Notes under the pieces: model-generated
Told to the model about the DNA's origin: nothing
The model's input: only the letters and a program-made list of their open reading frames with translations
Database searches by the model: none
Position numbers and translations under genes: made by a program
Part shown: positions 12,536-13,250 of the stretch, in pieces
Layout: every line of letters begins with the position of its first letter
Numbering within the stretch: the first letter of the stretch is position 1
DNA from: an uncultured Acidimicrobiales bacterium
GTDB taxonomy: Bacteria > Actinomycetota > Acidimicrobiia > Acidimicrobiales > UBA10347
Length of the DNA: 13,250 nucleotides
Direction: 5' to 3'
Assembly: GCA_937942965.1 (NCBI GenBank)
Contig: CALDGN010000165.1
Span: 1-13,250 of the forward strand

Positions 12536-13083
12536 TGTCCGACACCGAAAACCAGTGGCCAAATGGCGATGGCGAGCCGTCCCGCCCAGCATTGAGCCGC
12601 ACCGTGCTCGGCGTGTTACTTGCGCTGCTCATCCTTGCCGTGGTCGTCGCGCTGTGGGCGCTACTGACTGGCGGCGACGATGACGTCGCCGACGAGGTCG
12701 ACGTCACCACGGCGGCAGTCCCGACGGCGCTGCCGATTCCGACCTCGACGCCTGCGCCCCAGGTCGTTGTGCCCGACGACGAGCCGACACCTACGCCGAC
12801 ACCGGTACCGACGCCTCTTCCCGAAGGGTTCGAAGCCTGCGGCGATGATCGATCTCCATTGCTGTCGGCGACCTACATCGTCGACACGCTGTCGACACCG
12901 CTGAACCAACGGAACCAGCCCGCGGTCGACGGCGAACTCATGGGAACCTTCGCCCCGGCGCAGTCTGGCCTGGTGTTCAACGGCGACTGCGTGGTGAACC
13001 TCGCCGACGGTTACGTGTGGTGGGAGATCAACAACGGCACCAACGACGTGTGGATCGCCAGCCGGTTCGTCAGCCCGAACTAG
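12535..13083 (+). CDS. Single-pass membrane protein with SH3-like extracytoplasmic domain
   Basis: This 182-residue protein has a short polar cytoplasmic N-terminus, one transmembrane helix (about 23-44, VLGVLLALLILAVVVALWAL), an acidic segment, a Pro/Thr linker (about 62-96, TPTPTPVPTPLP), and a C-terminal domain (about 100-182). The latter ends 'GYVWWEINNGTNDVWIASRFVSPN', the strand pattern of bacterial SH3 (SH3b) domains that often bind cell-wall material. Cys102 and Cys152 could form a disulfide outside the cell. Topology is N-in, C-out by inference. The start is the GTG at 12535; AAGG abuts it too closely to be a ribosome-binding site. It follows the methyltransferase gene by 52 bases. 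The ligand is unknown, and the SH3 assignment rests on a short motif. Confidence 0.78.
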   Translation: MSDTENQWPNGDGEPSRPALSRTVLGVLLALLILAVVVALWALLTGGDDDVADEVDVTTAAVPTALPIPTSTPAPQVVVPDDEPTPTPTPVPTPLPEGFEACGDDRSPLLSATYIVDTLSTPLNQRNQPAVDGELMGTFAPAQSGLVFNGDCVVNLADGYVWWEINNGTNDVWIASRFVSPN

Positions 13084-13107
13084 TCAGCGCTCGTTTCGTA
13101 GGGCGTT

Positions 13108-13125
13108 CGCGGCTGACCAGCCGCG
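13108..13125. terminator. Bidirectional hairpin between convergent genes
   Basis: CGCGGCT (13108-13114), loop GACC, AGCCGCG (13119-13125) form a perfect 7-bp GC-rich stem with a 4-base loop. It lies in the 46-base gap between two convergent stop codons (13083 and 13130). It has no T-tract on either side, as is common for actinobacterial terminators. Confidence 0.55.
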
Positions 13126-13129
13126 GCGG

Positions 13130-13250
13130 CTACCAGTCGCCGTCGTTGTCCCAGTCATCGTCGCTTGCCGGCGCAGGCGCAGGAGCCGCTTGCTCTGCGA
13201 CGGGTGTTTCGCCCGATGGCTTCGCAGGCTCGGTGTCGGGAACGACGGCC
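13130..13250 (-). CDS. C-terminal tail of an unidentified protein (partial)
   Basis: On the minus strand 39 sense codons run in from the right edge to a TAG at 13132-13130. The tail is Pro/Ala-rich (EQAAPAPAPA) and ends in an acidic, tryptophan-containing stretch, SDDDWDNDGDW. The codons are GC-rich at the third position like their neighbours, and the convergent hairpin supports a real gene end here. I do not recognise the protein. Acidic-aromatic tails of this type can be protein-binding peptides, but that is speculation without the rest of the gene. Confidence 0.5.
   Translation of the reverse strand, partial: AVVPDTEPAKPSGETPVAEQAAPAPAPASDDDWDNDGDW

Overview
The window reads as high-GC actinobacterial chromosome. 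Codons end mostly in G or C, GTG starts are common, and leaderless-type promoters sit directly against start codons. The protein types (actinobacterial SbcCD, DUF1015, AIM24, a marine-type haloalkane dehalogenase, a Pro/Thr-linked SH3-like surface protein) suggest Acidimicrobiia, something like Ilumatobacter. That placement is inference from style, not a database match. There is no CRISPR array, insertion sequence, tRNA or rRNA. The region is gene-dense, with no gap over 300 bases.

Layout from left to right. (1) 1-744, minus: the N-terminal part of an AddB-like recombination exonuclease, running off the left edge. (2) 822-1456, minus: a VapBC toxin-antitoxin pair with a 4-base ATGA overlap and its own promoter. 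(3) 1547-2698, plus: a DUF1015 protein, with a G-quadruplex-type G-run just upstream. (4) 2717-3451, minus: an AIM24-family protein, convergent with DUF1015, with a promoter and a 9-bp dyad. (5) 3628-8181, plus: sbcD-sbcC, the double-strand-break end-processing nuclease, followed by a hairpin. (6) 8261-9142, plus: an intact HLD-II haloalkane dehalogenase close to LinB. Its stop codon interlocks tail-to-tail with (7) a 672-residue TPR protein (9139-11157, minus) that has a long disordered tail. (8) 11241-12482, plus: an RlmI-type rRNA methyltransferase, divergent from the TPR gene. (9) 12535-13083, plus: a single-pass membrane protein with an SH3-like outer domain. (10) 13130-13250, minus: the C-terminal tail of another protein, convergent across a hairpin.

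How the genes connect. The AddB-like gene and sbcD are separated by almost 3 kb and lie on opposite strands. Both have the identical 9-mer TGTCACACC, exactly 7 bases before a TANNNT -10 box, which itself lies 6-7 bases before the start codon. The spacing and the TGTCR core resemble the RecA-independent DNA-damage promoter (PafBC/RecA-NDp type) of mycobacteria. This suggests that two double-strand-break nucleases are co-regulated, and it is the strongest non-obvious signal in the window. A second theme is leaderless expression: at least five genes have TANNNT 6-8 bases before the start codon and no Shine-Dalgarno sequence, whereas AIM24 and DUF1015 have one. The other points worth a look are a pseudoknot-capable element over the start of the SH3-like gene, a G-quadruplex motif before DUF1015, and a peptide repeat in the TPR tail that is conserved despite divergent codons.
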